From: an uncultured Anaeroplasmataceae bacterium
GTDB lineage: Bacteria; Bacillota_I; Bacilli_A; Acholeplasmatales; Anaeroplasmataceae
Length of the DNA: 64,000 bases
Direction: 5' to 3'
Assembly (NCBI GenBank): GCA_949840955.1
Contig: CATKXV010000008.1
Location: forward strand, 56,007 to 120,006
The translations under genes and the position numbers were made by a program. The notes beneath the pieces were generated by a model. That model ran no database searches and was not told the DNA's origin. It saw only the letters and a program-made list of their open reading frames with translations. Below are positions 14,201 to 22,000 of this stretch, piece by piece (within the stretch, counting starts at the first letter, position 1; each line of letters opens with the position of its first letter).

Positions 14201-17200
14201 CAAGCAGCGGGGAATAATCGAAATGGTAGATACTTCCCGAATTTTGAAGTAACCCATGATGATGAATCTATTGTAGATGAATACATTATAGAGGATTTAG
14301 AAATTATCTATAAGCAGGCAGGCTTAACAAGTGTAATTGATGCACAAATCGGATGTATTGATTCTGGTATTTATGTATATTCTTTAATCATTCCAGAAAC
14401 AAGATATTATAAGCAATCTACTTTACAAGGCTCCTTTATCATATCTAAGATAAGAGTTTACATTGAAGATAAATCTGACTTTGAAAGAGCAATCTTCCAA
14501 TATGATGGATTGGTTAAGAGTGTACTTGTAACAGAGGATTCCTCCTATTATCAGGTTGGAACAAGACAAAGTCCAGAGGATCCAATTGATCCACTTGCTT
14601 TAAACGGATTAATGTTTGAGGCTACATTGGTTACAAGAAGCATTCAGGTTAAAAAATATGTGGGTGCAGATACCTCCTTGATTTTATTCAATTATGAATA
14701 TAAGATTACGGATTTAGATGGTAATGATGTATCCAACAATTATTTAATTGATTATTCTAAGGCTTCTATTGAAATTATTCCAATTTCAATGAAGTATCAA
14801 ATTAATCACCCAGTTTATGTTTATGATAACCAGTATCATCCATTCTCTATCTATATTTCAACTCCAAGCAATACTAAGCTTGTGAAAATTGAATATTATG
14901 ATGAGGTTATTGGGGAGTGGACGACAAAGCCAATTATGAAGCGTGATGTTGGTACATATGAAGTTAAGGTAAGAATGTTTGCTGATAATTATCAGCCTTC
15001 TGGTGAAATCACCTTACCAATGACGATTGAACCAGCAGAAACGATCATTGAATACGTTTCTAATCTAAGTCGTGTTTATGATGGTAATGAGGTTACCATG
15101 CCAGAAATTATCATGACAAATCGAGATGATGCTTTTGAAGGTACACTAAGAAATCATTATACCTATCGATATTATCGTTATGATGAGGATGGTAATTTAC
15201 TACCAGATCCAATCTATGAACAACACTATGACTTTGATTTAGAACAGGTTGTAGCAAATGGTAAGCGTGCTGTTGATGTAGGTAGATATAGAATGGAATT
15301 AGAGATTCCAGCAAGTGATAACTTTACTGCTGTTACCTATTCCGATGATTTTGTTATTTCTTCCTTTGTGACAGATTTAACATGGCGTGATTTGAAATTT
15401 GTTTATGATGGCAAATCCCATACGCCAGAGGCTTATTTACAGCTTGTACCTACAGATAAACTAAGTGGAGAAATCAAGAATATTGTTATAGATGTTCAAG
15501 TTACTCCTGCTGTGCCTGGTGGAGATATTAACCACAAGAATAAGGGTACATATATAGCTGAGGCTAGTATAAATTATCAATTGAGTGATGATAAGATTAA
15601 AAACTATATCATTGGCGATAAAACAAGACGTGTAACGTTTGTTATTCAACCAAGAACGACTGTAATCACATTAAATTATCCTCAAGCCTTATACAAGGGT
15701 GAAGTGGATTATTTGATGCATTATAATAGTCAAACAGGTTATAAATTTACAGCTTCTAATATAGTTCCTGAGCATAAAATTACGGATTACATTAAATTAA
15801 ATTACGATGGTCCAAGAGAATATAATAAACCTAGTGATTTTATTTGGATGGATGGAGTAAACAATGTAGCTCTTTCTAACCAAACTCCAAGAATTTATGA
15901 TGAATTTAATGTAGATGTAACGGATAATTACATTATGGGGTATTCTTACTTATTCGTTTTAAGCGAAACCATAACGGATGCCGCGGTAAGTATTACCAAT
16001 TATGCTGGTGTCTATGATGGACAGTGGCATACCATAGAAGTTGATTTATTGGTTGATGATCCAAGTCAGTTTACGATTAAATATTGGGTTATCGGTCAAA
16101 GTAAGGTTTGGTCTACGACAAAGCCTAGAAGAATGGATGTGGGTCAAGACCAAATTGCCGTTCGTATTGAACGTGAAGAGCAGGGTGTAAGTAGAGTTGT
16201 ATTTGAAGGAACAGCCGGTATAACAATAACAAAAGCTGATCCAGAAATTGAATTTGAAGATTTGTATTTCCGTTTGGGTAAAACCTATGATGGTGTTCCT
16301 ATTGTTAATCCAACGGTAACCTATAATGGAGCTACCGCAACGGGAGTAAAATATACCTATTATGAGATTGACGAAAATGGCAATGCTCATAAGCTAACAT
16401 CAAATCCAATTAATGCTGGAAAATATCGTTTGGATGTTGAGGTGCCAGCTACAAATAACTACAACAGTGTAGTACATTCCTTTGATATATTTGAAATTAC
16501 ACCTCGTACAATAACAATCCATATAAAGACACAAACAAAGATGTTTGATTACTTATCATGGACACATAAGGTTGAAGACCATGAGGTTGAAAATCTAGTG
16601 AAGGGACATACCCTACAGTCAGATTCCAATCCAAATAATGGTATCCTTATGACAACCTCACCAGAGGTTGGTGAATATACTCTTTTAGGCATGGATCCTG
16701 GTTTCCAATGGCAAACAAACTCCTTAAGAATCTACGATAAGGATGGATTTGAGGTTAATTCTCCTAGAAGAGAAAATTATGTAGTGAATCTATTAGCAGA
16801 TGTAACGATTGTTGGACGTCAATTCTCAGTTGACTTTGGGTCTAAGGCGTTCCTGTATGATGGTGATCCACATTTCATTACAGCTCGTATAAATGGTACG
16901 GTAAAGCCAGATGGAACGGTTGAGCCATATGTTTATGTTTCTGATTTCGATAATGACGTATTAATTGAATATGGTATTTATGATAAGGGGAAATATGAAT
17001 ATGGTGTGGATATTATCAATCGAATTGGAATAGGTGTATATAATATTCGTGTTCGAATATCAGCTCCAAATTATGAAACATTAATTAAGGAAGCTTATCT
17101 AGCTATTCTCGATCCAAATAATCCAAATCTTCCGCCAGAGCTAACGGACCCAGATGATCCGGATGATCCATCAAACGATCCAGACAACCCAGATTGGCCA

Positions 17201-19018
17201 GGTCCAAATGATGCGGATAAATTCCCATTCTTAGAATTTGATAAGAATAAGGTTTATGACAAGCTTCCATATAATGATCCGGTTTATATCAATAACGCTG
17301 GAGGAAATCATGTGGTTCAATATTATTTGTGGGATGATTATTTAGCGTATGCACAAGCCCATAAATTAGATGAAACTGTTGTTCTAGATGAATCTAAGGC
17401 TATGTCATCTAATCCAGTGAATGCAGGCAGATATGTATTTGTCTTTAAGATTGATGATCAGGATTTGACATACCCAGGCAAAGTAATTCATCAAGAGTTT
17501 AAGATTTATCCACGTCCAGTCGATGTTGTTTGGAGTGATTTAAATCAGCAATGGTTGGGTGGAACACCACAATTACCTACAGCTTATTATGAGGATATTG
17601 ATGGAAATAGAGTGGATTGTACAGTGAAGGAGCCACAGTATGCTACAGGTACATTCTCTGTAGTAGCTTCTACGGATGATACAAATTATTTATTAAATAA
17701 TCCAAATGCGAAATTTAATATTACTAAAAATGTAATTGATGATATTGTGTTAGTACCACCAGAGAATGGATATGAAACGGGAGAGCCAATTATCATTGAA
17801 GACACAAATGGTAATAAGTATATTCCTAAGGAGGAATTTGATAAGGACCCATCCATCGTAGAAGATCCAGAGCATACATTCATTGTAGATGAAGATGGAA
17901 ATATATTAAAATATGACCCTACAAAGGATGAATGGGTAGATGCTGAGCTACCATGGACAATGGAAATTGATCCAGATTATGTAGATCCAGATACAGGAGA
18001 ACATAAGGTCAATGTTGATATTTCATTAAAGGACCCTGAAAATGATTCTTGGAAGGAAAATGGTAAAGATGATATTCATTACGATTTCCCATTAAAACCA
18101 CAAGAATTACCATCAGAAAAATACAATTTGGTATTTGATTATACTGAGGTATGGGTACATACAGGAAACCCAATTGAACCAGAGGTTACTGTATATTTAA
18201 GAGATGTAGATACCAATGAAATGACTTTATTTGATCCAAAATATTACAACATTAGTTATAACAATAATATTGAAGTAACTACTGAAGACTCTAAGGCTGA
18301 GATTTTATTTACAAGTGTTGAAGGAAGCAAATACTTCTTTGAAGATATCACTCAATACTTTACAATTACAGCCTCAAAACCAGAAGTTTTAGAATTAAAT
18401 GATGACGCATTAATTATGTTTATCAATGCTAAATATGAAAATGGTGCCGCAATCATTATTGAAGATGGTACTGTTGAACATTTAATGGCGGGAGAAGAAG
18501 GACTATATTTAGGACATATACATCAAGAAACTTTGATTCCTGATATTATAAAACAATTTAAAAACAATCCTGAAAAATTAGTTGTTACTAACCCTAATGG
18601 GGATGTTATAGAAAAAGAAGAATATGAAAATTATTATTTTGGTAATGGATGGACTGTTTCTTTAACTGATGATGGTGGACAAGTGATTGATTCTGTTCAA
18701 GCTATATTGTATGGAGATGTAGATTGTGACGGTTCAATATTAGGCTCTGATTTGATTAATATAACAAATTATCTAGACAATGATTATAAATATCAACCCG
18801 ATGAAGCCTATATTTATTTTGCTTGTATAACAAGTGATAGAACACAAGGTATCTTTACTGCCGCTGCACTTATAGATATTGTTAATTATCTAGATGATGC
18901 TTCAGCACATGATTTTAATTCTTTTGATGGAAAATATTCAAGTGCAAATACTGATGAACCTATAGTTGAAGTAGCTTTGTCAGTATTGTACAAGGATGAA
19001 GAGAGGTATAATTTATGA
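2246..19018 (+). CDS. Giant (5,590 aa) secreted BspA-type LRR / MBG-repeat protein with C-terminal dockerin-like domain
   Basis: Residues ~10-35 form a hydrophobic signal or signal-anchor helix after MLKKLINSGKWK. Residues ~100-1275 contain repeated LRR_5 (BspA-like) units such as 'TSIGDYAFGNCLQVEKVSIP'. From ~1385 to ~5160 there are about two dozen MBG/YDG-type repeats marked by motifs such as KVYDGQ, interrupted at ~4966-4990 by a Pro/Asp-rich linker. A 'YTG-type' module (~5290), a pre-dockerin module and a dockerin (~5487-5560) close the protein. The first dockerin loop is canonical (DVDCDGSILGSD); the second lacks most Asp ligands. BspA-type LRRs are known in adhesins and host-binding proteins, so adhesion is likely but unproven. 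The start is supported by AAAAGGTGA upstream. The stop overlaps the next start by 4 bp (ATGA), implying translational coupling. The open frame over 16.8 kb shows no frameshift. Confidence 0.93.
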   Translation: MLKKLINSGKWKLLSMVFMAITTIALTTTVLLEVSNVFSPKEKDNTVKVEYDDAYFNEMAEKSFDTSLFIFNNYTDATAAPDGKTTGYWLTGIDMDYDYTSFYPGVSNNNVARARYFEDHAIIIPEMTNNRPVVGVDFETRGKNVGATRDLLETSMFSLVKMVKVPKSVKAIKSGSFFGFVRLEYLDIPFIGTERGSSGNGMNLSLTEIRNNYGPNKPSSDSFGTMFGVPFDSSNVNRWEVQYHTSWWNKWTWDNDARTSGQADLIDTENATNLDDINPDVVRVLWQELSGGSDNPNDPAASYKFTFLLPKSLKRLIVSDDTKIGNNALTSCPALKIEVPNYSGSSLMIGNYAFSECSKTTEIILPTRPNVSFRKGAFNMCQSLEKIILPPAINDIGISMFFNAVNLKIIYMPASVQNIGDGAFYGCNLLERIALYSGNDSSKLTGDFEADSQNGAVLSSSYKFNLPAALKTIGTNAFYGCNHMDEINVPESVQSIGYAAFGQCYNLTKMLLPFIGAHSDSCDGENNKNNCELDKLGGDKHFHGLFGWIFGSTGSTVGDMYQATQKYLNDGGGEEIYSFYIPSKLTDVTIRGETKIQHGALQSLKNIENLTINEAVGDNIAAGALNGCSMLKSLSISSVTNHLGDLFKGDEFENSIVTRNDSRVPLNLKTIVVTNQVHIPTGAFDHCTRIENVEIGTNTQIMESAIFYNNEMLTNLIIPFKGRSRGNWHQNYWWWGDNAIRNSVAWLFSTVDHSNTYCNRATYWWYLRYIPNRLKSLTVTDDTSINTYAFRGMSSLETISITNVPNNIDNYSFSGCSGLQEIHIPYIGYDLNPTGKTGYQHTLGYIFGSSEYEGSYPAEQGGSVFYIPEKLSIVKVGAPGREEQHMSNKIFDYAFQNCESITTIDFYQANIHELGIAAFQNCVNLSRINYPNAQYMHVGDYAFYNCQKVLDIDDFTPNTVTTIGNYSFYQTSVGNKVKPGVAKGELVIDKYTSIGDYAFGNCLQVEKVSIPSSLSFIGEGMFAGCAYLRDVTLTNNKNVSKYMFKDCVSLEGIDLSGITSIPEGLLQGCKNLLWDTEYNEGLIYDTNTTEIGKYAFAGCSGLDQFILNNALKTIDEGAFQGCKGIEYMTIPRETTVINPYGWIGCNDNFFFYVYEPEENWPKTWVNNWNCDYPVYVLGQIKDDVYTYVFDVVEKKFYITGLTPTGTLNGIITIPHMHNGIQVVGIDESRRTEEDILAGAKDIKTQMGISKVILPKSITKIVGDPFATGMRVDVYTELTKDEVTKIYNDHYAVLEEEFTQWKKDNSTASETQIENTRINIFKKIKGWLPFAPDRTGVCSNSNSENPGQELWDERNWITGGFLYYKDYWQYGTGVSFNIPYLNIGNFKFTLTNYDNHYTGKPIEQYVSEIQLVGEIFENEEIGVTRSLLFIGGRSSEFSPLDLLGYKYSNNVDVGTATLECEVSNDILRDFNREWTSLVVETDNGMKMPNALHALYLVGKVNLHYKIQKSLITVKSISGNFVTKVYDGQVYRYETWANGEISGLEGFVGAQFSGRIETNRENVGLYGEGTGLYWGRDWRVTLNGRNITDNFTVKVEFMVNIIPMEVEVKFTKSDDPINGVYQFVDLWEGENTYNYNGREIPLLNYPYIGGQIKPYAVAVNVETQEVVNKSICQVVATHMDNNQIGTFPYGENGMRSTYLIYAYIHSSHARNFKLKIKQADGTYIDCPDLVLGATSKVKAVPAAYRVGKGKITIRFDEKYTISPYEDYWVRRYGYRDTSDGVDIHHDNLEGLGTNSYLVGALRSTGDEQAVYSAKFDSTVGGGYPGTHTFQDDGRTALTWDNLFKNNHLYLNYSGMAIDFIPSEDQPFIIFNPVLKIADETKYYDVILDGRIQIFYNNFNPSYFIGMDNDEYMDNRNPNYLVYPRTITEETEGNRREYEYIEYMVDGELYKLTVDDLTAFGNRYPNYTVEYYKDDGESLNNEGPQFQKIGEYVYMFQMSARHYNTLAKNIKLKTVKSNIVIGNLDKVYDRNPVDPVNDGKILKIGKDQTLNLEFRYFDINGNPLGSAPRNAGSYSVRITAPEGEYFNAYDQTHRFKISKRKVYINISGEKTFDQNIFSLTPMTSDLLTNSENPDGGLLVGDEFVGTIQTNGFEPQTYRYPDDFIWAPDWSIYYSDDNSDVSMNYDVIVRGSYRIKPLEFVYEAGGYKEEFDGYYHTGYVTVLYPTPDNYAPAFTPDVAVKWSLSDLDVDSSSWLSKAPAFVTPGKYELYYKIEAPYFRTIKGRVIVEIIALTMEYTDPAMDESDGSHDHWIFEYDARSHEFEVIVTKPAAGAKVSYSVNGSAFTTEIPLLINYGTYNISYKIEAPNYKDVEERRVVKIVFDMNDPDNEGLGDPMDIDDYYANFYKGEYDGQEHQIEAGFSDAFLLSVGGEDNTHIFYSLDGGNTWTDKNPVFKDIGKYEITVKYSAKGYRDAMLQGIVEITGLQLDITTIPYKGFFDGQYHMIGLDSKTATLRFNDVTKTYFYKTDKIDEEVELKFYYTTDPNVVGGSGGWLPTVVTKDGKAVVAGIKDAGIYTVYVRIEAKYFDTLVIEEYTSLVIDRLENPDISMDSPQQFEYSKAPLDTSKIVVDTIADGERAYYFYSAYWDNGVPKYDEPLNRILPPEELGIYYVVVRVAPSRNCAGCEISGYVEIVPRVLEVQFTNPQYYDGTLKTPDAYVVTGTSDVIHLYTAIRGTVEPIDVGFYEFDVTMVEKNPNYVLSTNIIEMEIRKRNLFFYLKEECLAKEDGSIWTHLDSQYYDRSNQVGDNRWHMLGDMSGTHTFYNEDTKQFETVTYAGLAPGHALSVSLKTRKGQRNTYFKSNVFFEENEYYANVIDVEDLNIYEIDGNGNYVLENGMPKSVLDFYDVDYYIMVDLVNPDVNLNDLEIRDTYTYDGLLHTVQVNLPSYLKGGYIRYRGSEGIYGSTPPKFINVGEYEIRYLVGADGYEETYGSVILKILAADLDIQIGDMYRTEDLSKTPHDVYDDKPHKHDYTVENILSGKIQADVFKYYSAKDYEYDVILEYYSHVDPNNLVLPYGLDRLTEAGHYFLVIYFKEDNMRWNESFVVLNVELKQRELHIEIPRTDDIVKVYDGQKIVIPLTEASIVTERTETSGLVQNHTINQTLEMMKQYSVQTISADAGEYDLLTQFEFGFIDIRRTDGKVIDQENYRPVIHGNFNVIIEKAYLKEGDFTVEPYKEKVYDGYRHEPNYWSISDGELLITYFLMEDVDGNINITELKGDQKNVGHYQLQVSIGEGKNYHSWEDSYWIMHLVDAPYLESEILCTPKEVEVQWEDTEQTFTGESLSIKPWIIDAETDHENEIRVDLVASYWDNDIYDWVSDVVNQGTYLALAQFDTTTTIGQTYNKNYILTNDTQYFVILYLTLKIQLGDGEETNDIVYYNTQTVWRSELYKENTPNAAEILAETPELQAWLENITLTSSADPQAPASISAKDYMPGTYRGDRFDINCTIRNKYGVDVTKSINFEIIGSVTVKRDEIDFTTKDVTLVYKENKNDSTVVGYTFEELECLAVSNPKSGYTVSNFVINGINYGHTFQNLSQAGEYDISFDILASGYEAQRASVHVTITQFPAYMTFATNLTKAYDGSPVDVSKLVETSASGFNGTVSDLIIEYFELVYENGQYFEKPFDSIPLNVGKYRVHITSAIDQLDDVQKNYTELDVVQDFDITAKEIKLTLEEDMELLSDELLGKSWTSKLYTYGAGDNPYIMSGDVLQLQFSTDVFTRGNYIGSKILKVTTEGALDATNTTNMVTESGKIFNVSWRLLKANDKGEIIYDEYEDPNDPTGPKLKVPRDVSPNYSISLILKLSVHYPYIPVTIEGVEVDYDKDDHFGSITFADFTSADTSISFPKDWFEQNAVQLYSINRDELTNSPETCKTSIEQLAFSDPGSYVIYYKIDVKDNATSLKFESNTGSYIIKINKLERTVVETQTLDKQYDGQAAGNNRNGRYFPNFEVTHDDESIVDEYIIEDLEIIYKQAGLTSVIDAQIGCIDSGIYVYSLIIPETRYYKQSTLQGSFIISKIRVYIEDKSDFERAIFQYDGLVKSVLVTEDSSYYQVGTRQSPEDPIDPLALNGLMFEATLVTRSIQVKKYVGADTSLILFNYEYKITDLDGNDVSNNYLIDYSKASIEIIPISMKYQINHPVYVYDNQYHPFSIYISTPSNTKLVKIEYYDEVIGEWTTKPIMKRDVGTYEVKVRMFADNYQPSGEITLPMTIEPAETIIEYVSNLSRVYDGNEVTMPEIIMTNRDDAFEGTLRNHYTYRYYRYDEDGNLLPDPIYEQHYDFDLEQVVANGKRAVDVGRYRMELEIPASDNFTAVTYSDDFVISSFVTDLTWRDLKFVYDGKSHTPEAYLQLVPTDKLSGEIKNIVIDVQVTPAVPGGDINHKNKGTYIAEASINYQLSDDKIKNYIIGDKTRRVTFVIQPRTTVITLNYPQALYKGEVDYLMHYNSQTGYKFTASNIVPEHKITDYIKLNYDGPREYNKPSDFIWMDGVNNVALSNQTPRIYDEFNVDVTDNYIMGYSYLFVLSETITDAAVSITNYAGVYDGQWHTIEVDLLVDDPSQFTIKYWVIGQSKVWSTTKPRRMDVGQDQIAVRIEREEQGVSRVVFEGTAGITITKADPEIEFEDLYFRLGKTYDGVPIVNPTVTYNGATATGVKYTYYEIDENGNAHKLTSNPINAGKYRLDVEVPATNNYNSVVHSFDIFEITPRTITIHIKTQTKMFDYLSWTHKVEDHEVENLVKGHTLQSDSNPNNGILMTTSPEVGEYTLLGMDPGFQWQTNSLRIYDKDGFEVNSPRRENYVVNLLADVTIVGRQFSVDFGSKAFLYDGDPHFITARINGTVKPDGTVEPYVYVSDFDNDVLIEYGIYDKGKYEYGVDIINRIGIGVYNIRVRISAPNYETLIKEAYLAILDPNNPNLPPELTDPDDPDDPSNDPDNPDWPGPNDADKFPFLEFDKNKVYDKLPYNDPVYINNAGGNHVVQYYLWDDYLAYAQAHKLDETVVLDESKAMSSNPVNAGRYVFVFKIDDQDLTYPGKVIHQEFKIYPRPVDVVWSDLNQQWLGGTPQLPTAYYEDIDGNRVDCTVKEPQYATGTFSVVASTDDTNYLLNNPNAKFNITKNVIDDIVLVPPENGYETGEPIIIEDTNGNKYIPKEEFDKDPSIVEDPEHTFIVDEDGNILKYDPTKDEWVDAELPWTMEIDPDYVDPDTGEHKVNVDISLKDPENDSWKENGKDDIHYDFPLKPQELPSEKYNLVFDYTEVWVHTGNPIEPEVTVYLRDVDTNEMTLFDPKYYNISYNNNIEVTTEDSKAEILFTSVEGSKYFFEDITQYFTITASKPEVLELNDDALIMFINAKYENGAAIIIEDGTVEHLMAGEEGLYLGHIHQETLIPDIIKQFKNNPEKLVVTNPNGDVIEKEEYENYYFGNGWTVSLTDDGGQVIDSVQAILYGDVDCDGSILGSDLINITNYLDNDYKYQPDEAYIYFACITSDRTQGIFTAAALIDIVNYLDDASAHDFNSFDGKYSSANTDEPIVEVALSVLYKDEERYNL

Positions 19019-22000
19019 AAATTAGTAGAAAAATTAAAATAGGATTAGCTTTTGTCCTTGTGAGTTTTACTGTTTTGTTTGCTTTTGCCAATATTGGAGT
19101 AAAAGCTGCGGCAGGAGATGGAGTTGTTACTTATCATTATAGCGTTTATAAGCAGGACACATGGGACAAGTATATGGCTGCACAAAACAATGAAAATTTC
19201 ATTGTTTTCGATGGACTGAAAGTTAGTGAAGCAATGACTGCTGATGATGTTCTTCCTTGCTTAGAAGATTATGTTAATAGTGGTGAATCTTTACTAGATG
19301 CTATTGGTGGTGAATTTTATACCAACGAAGATCTTCAAATGAATGGTGGAGATTATGCGACTTCAGGTACAGGTAGAAACCAAAAATATGTTTTAAAGTC
19401 TGGGGCTCAGCTTCGTACTTTTAACACAGATGCTGAAGTGTATGGCGTTTTAAGTGAGTTATTCCCATGGAAAGATATAGGAAAATATCCAACAATTACT
19501 CAAGCTGTTCCAGGAGATCAAATCTTTATTGCAGTAACCTCTGAGTATACAGGCGGATCTTCTCCTAATTTGATAAGTAATGTTGTATTATTAGATATCG
19601 CGAAGTATGCCCAAGGAGGAAAATATACTAAGCAAGCATTTTTACCTGACAATTGGGCTCCAAGTAATTTAACTGTGTCTGGTATTGGTGAAGACCTTGG
19701 TGGTGCTAGAACTTCTAGTTCAGGACCAGTAATGCCATCGCCTCATTTATTAGGTGGTATAGGATTTACTATCTCTACTGGTCTCTCTGGAAGTATGAAA
19801 ATTGAATTTTTAAAAACAGGAGTTAATGCTGGACATACGCAGTTTACTAATGGAGTTACAGGATCTACATCTTTAAAATATAGCGAAGCTAATAAAGCAC
19901 ATTTTGCTGAAGATGATTGTGTAATTCAAGTTGCTGGTTTATCTGATAATGTAGATCTTACGGATATTACAGTTGAAGGTGAATCCTGTATATCAAAGAA
20001 CACAAGTGTAACCATTGGTGGTAATTCAACATTACAATATTCAGGTAAGGAATCAAATGATGGTACTGCAAATGTAACAGTTACTGTTAAAGATAGTGGT
20101 AAATTGGTTGCTGGTTCAGTTAAGTATGGTAAAACTTTAGCTAACCAGTCCAATACGGCTCAAGTGAGTGGTGATTCATTTTCTGTTCCTTTAAATGGAT
20201 TGAATCCTGGGGAAAGCTATATTGCTACCTTCCAAGTTATATCATCATCGGGTAATGTTACTAAAACGTATGCTGTTGAATTGCCTAAAGCAAAGGATAC
20301 AAACTGTGATTTGGATGGCTTAGATGCTAGTGGTAGAACAGCTGGTGGGCAAAATGCTGAATTAAAATTAGATCCAGTATTCTCATCAAGCACGACAAGC
20401 TATACTCTATATGTTTTAAAAGGAACGAACTCCTTAAAGCTTACGCCAACGGTTAGTAGTAGTTCTAAGACTATAAAGGTTGCATATCCTGCAAATACTA
20501 CTGCTCAGTCAATTAATTCAGGTACAGCGTATACTATACCTGATGACTGGACAAATAATAGTCAGGTTAAATTCACAGTAACTGCTCAAAGTGGTGCTAC
20601 TAAGGATTATACAGTAACCTTACGTGAGGTAAATTTAAAGCCAACGAGTGTCAATGTAACCTCTGGCTCTATATTCAATACAAGTGATACAGACTCAGAT
20701 AATAATGATGAGTTTACTATTACAAATATGCCATATAGCTGCAAGACCTATAATTTAGCAGCTTCTTGGACAAATAGAACAGATATTCAAAGTGTAAATG
20801 TTTACCAAAATAATATCAAATCAACAGGAAATCTTTTGACTGGTGCAGTTACATTTATGATGTCTGATAATGGTAGTGCATCTACGGATGAAATTCGTAT
20901 AGAGGTTATTTCTAAGTATGGCATTAAACAAGAATTTGTAGTTAAGGTAAATCGCTTAGCACCAAATAGTGATAATGCCTTAGGTACGGTTCAGATTGTT
21001 GCGAATAATGGTAGTGATACCACGATTTGTAATACCTTCAGTGGAAATAATTTAATTGTAAATTATCCTGGTGGTGCATCTGAATTACCTTTAAGCTATA
21101 AGAATTTCAAGGTTACTGCAACAGCTAGTAATCAATATGCAACTGTAGAAATAAGAATTAATAATAATGTTCAGTCTTCCTTTACATTTAGTAATGGAGA
21201 AGCCCAATCTATACCTGTACAAATTAAGGTAACAGCAGAAGATGGCTCATCTCAAACGTATACCTGTACAATAAAAAGAGCAGGAGCTGATGATGACCAT
21301 GATTTCCATTTCGAAAATCTAGAATATACGTATCTAGATGGAGGTGGCAGTACTCAAACGGGTACATATCAATTGGTACAAGGTACATCTCAAGCGAACT
21401 GGAGTAATACAGATACATTATTAAAGTTCTCAACGACCAAGGCGAGATTTAAGATTGTACCAAACAGTTCAACGACGAAAGTTTATATCGGCGGTGTAGA
21501 TTATACAAATAAAGTATATGAGTGTAATATTACTAATACAGCAGCAATTCATAAGGTAAGAATTCAAGCATTGGTTAAAACCGAAAAGGATGAAATCGAT
21601 AGACCTGGTGCTACTGTTGGTGGTATGACGGTTAATATTGATATAGAATCAGAAGCACCAGATAACACAATGCAGCTGACCGATGTAAATTTGTTACATT
21701 CATCAAGTGGTGTTACCATTAGTGATTCAACGAATACATCTATTAATGGAAATACGTATGCATATGTATTAAAGGAAAGTGTTGTTGGACCTTCCTATAA
21801 ATTAGATTTATCATGGCTATCTACAACAACTAAGGCTTATGTATCTAAGACCAATTCAGCTAGCCAAGCTATACCTCAAAATGAATATAATCCAAATTCA
21901 ATTTGGTCTATAGGAGAAAAGATATATGTTATTTTGGTAGCTCAATCTGGAAATAGCTTGATTTACACAATTGATCCTAAATTTGCAGATGAAAGATCTA

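Noticed and set aside
2602-18000. Many 60-115-aa ORFs antisense or out of frame inside the giant genes
   Set aside because: They lack ribosome binding sites and recognisable motifs and follow from the codon composition of the long repeat genes.
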